64,000 bases of DNA from Phycisphaerales bacterium (GTDB lineage: Bacteria; Planctomycetota; Phycisphaerae; UBA1845). Both the position numbers and the translations under genes were made by a program. The stretch is taken from the NCBI GenBank assembly GCA_020852275.1, contig JADZBE010000022.1, forward strand, positions 124,001 to 188,000. Direction: 5' to 3'. Shown in pieces: positions 63,875 through 64,000 of this stretch. Numbering within the stretch: the first letter of the stretch is position 1; each line of letters starts with the position of its first letter. The notes below the pieces were generated by a model. That model was not told the DNA's origin and made no database searches. It saw only the letters and a program-made list of their open reading frames with translations.

Positions 63875-64000
63875 GCCTGCCGCGTCTCCTGGCGTTGCGT
63901 CGCGGATTCGCACCACATCTCGGGCCGCCTCGCGCTCACATCGCCAACGGGTTTCTCGACGCTGCTCAAGTCTGCCTCGCCGGCTCCGCGCGTCTCCGGC
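63871..64000 (-). CDS. Partial upstream gene, C-terminal 42 residues only
   Basis: A frame that enters from the right edge ends in TGA at 63871-63873, overlapping the FemAB ATG as ATGA. The visible sequence ends ESATQRQETRQA and gives no family. Its position suggests a gene in the FemAB operon, possibly a polysaccharide gene. It might also be chance, because the FemAB frame itself is also open to the edge. Confidence 0.4.
   Translation of the reverse strand, partial: PETRGAGEADLSSVEKPVGDVSARRPEMWCESATQRQETRQA

Overview
The window is GC-rich chromosomal DNA that most resembles a Planctomycetota bacterium, perhaps of the Phycisphaerae line. No rRNA is present, so this rests on gene content: secreted proteins with HEAT, PPC, PEGA, HAF and beta-helix domains, a TAT-exported Gfo/Idh/MocA protein, a thioredoxin-NHL protein, an unusual sulfatase-like TPR protein, a FemAB protein of the exosortase-associated type, and many dispersed palindromic intergenic repeats. 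About 37 genes are supported, plus one tRNA and two candidate non-coding RNAs.

Layout. 1-2,650: start of a J-domain protein, RNase Y and a small membrane protein, all on the minus strand. 3,064-5,481: DsbD. 5,913-8,808: a PEGA lipoprotein and a GspE/PilB ATPase. 9,036-11,250: a Cys-rich secreted protein with its own promoter and an unknown exported protein. 11,871-13,199: RNase D. 13,477-19,888: a minus-strand run of four exported proteins sharing one 78-79-residue C-terminal domain. 20,381-26,257: PPTase, HEAT protein, Gfo/Idh/MocA, ApbE. 26,439-28,861: a small exported protein, a stand-alone IF2_N protein and Pgi. 28,955-38,003: a PPC-domain protein, a catalytically dead HtrA homologue, a membrane spermidine-synthase-like protein and HslU. 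38,322-40,048: MotA-MotB. 40,295-45,635: thioredoxin-NHL, rhodanese and a HAF-repeat protein. 45,994-46,066: tRNA-Gln. 46,633-54,175: large secreted protein, an RNA locus, a lipoprotein and a sulfatase-like TPR protein. 54,636-59,473: bicupin and a three-gene SPFH operon. 60,002-60,110: a compact small-RNA locus. 60,229-63,874: WaaP-like kinase, RecO, FemAB, and the tail of one more gene.

Most of the notable signal lies outside the genes. (i) At 49,745-50,086 a strong promoter and an intrinsic terminator bracket about 306 nt. This holds a nine-codon ORF behind an 11-nt match to the anti-Shine-Dalgarno tail, and a 5' segment that can pair with the terminator's 3' arm. (ii) At 60,002-60,110 on the minus strand there is a well-spaced promoter and a 74-nt hairpin RNA. 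(iii) There are several repeat families: a BIME-like element of about 135 bp, two hairpin families flanked by GTGCCAC, heptamer arrays, and 26-bp and 32-bp tandem arrays.

The genes are mostly housekeeping or envelope functions in single genes or short operons. I see no defence island, prophage or complete secretion system. Gene starts were moved downstream from the longest open frame where a ribosome binding site or signal peptide supported it.
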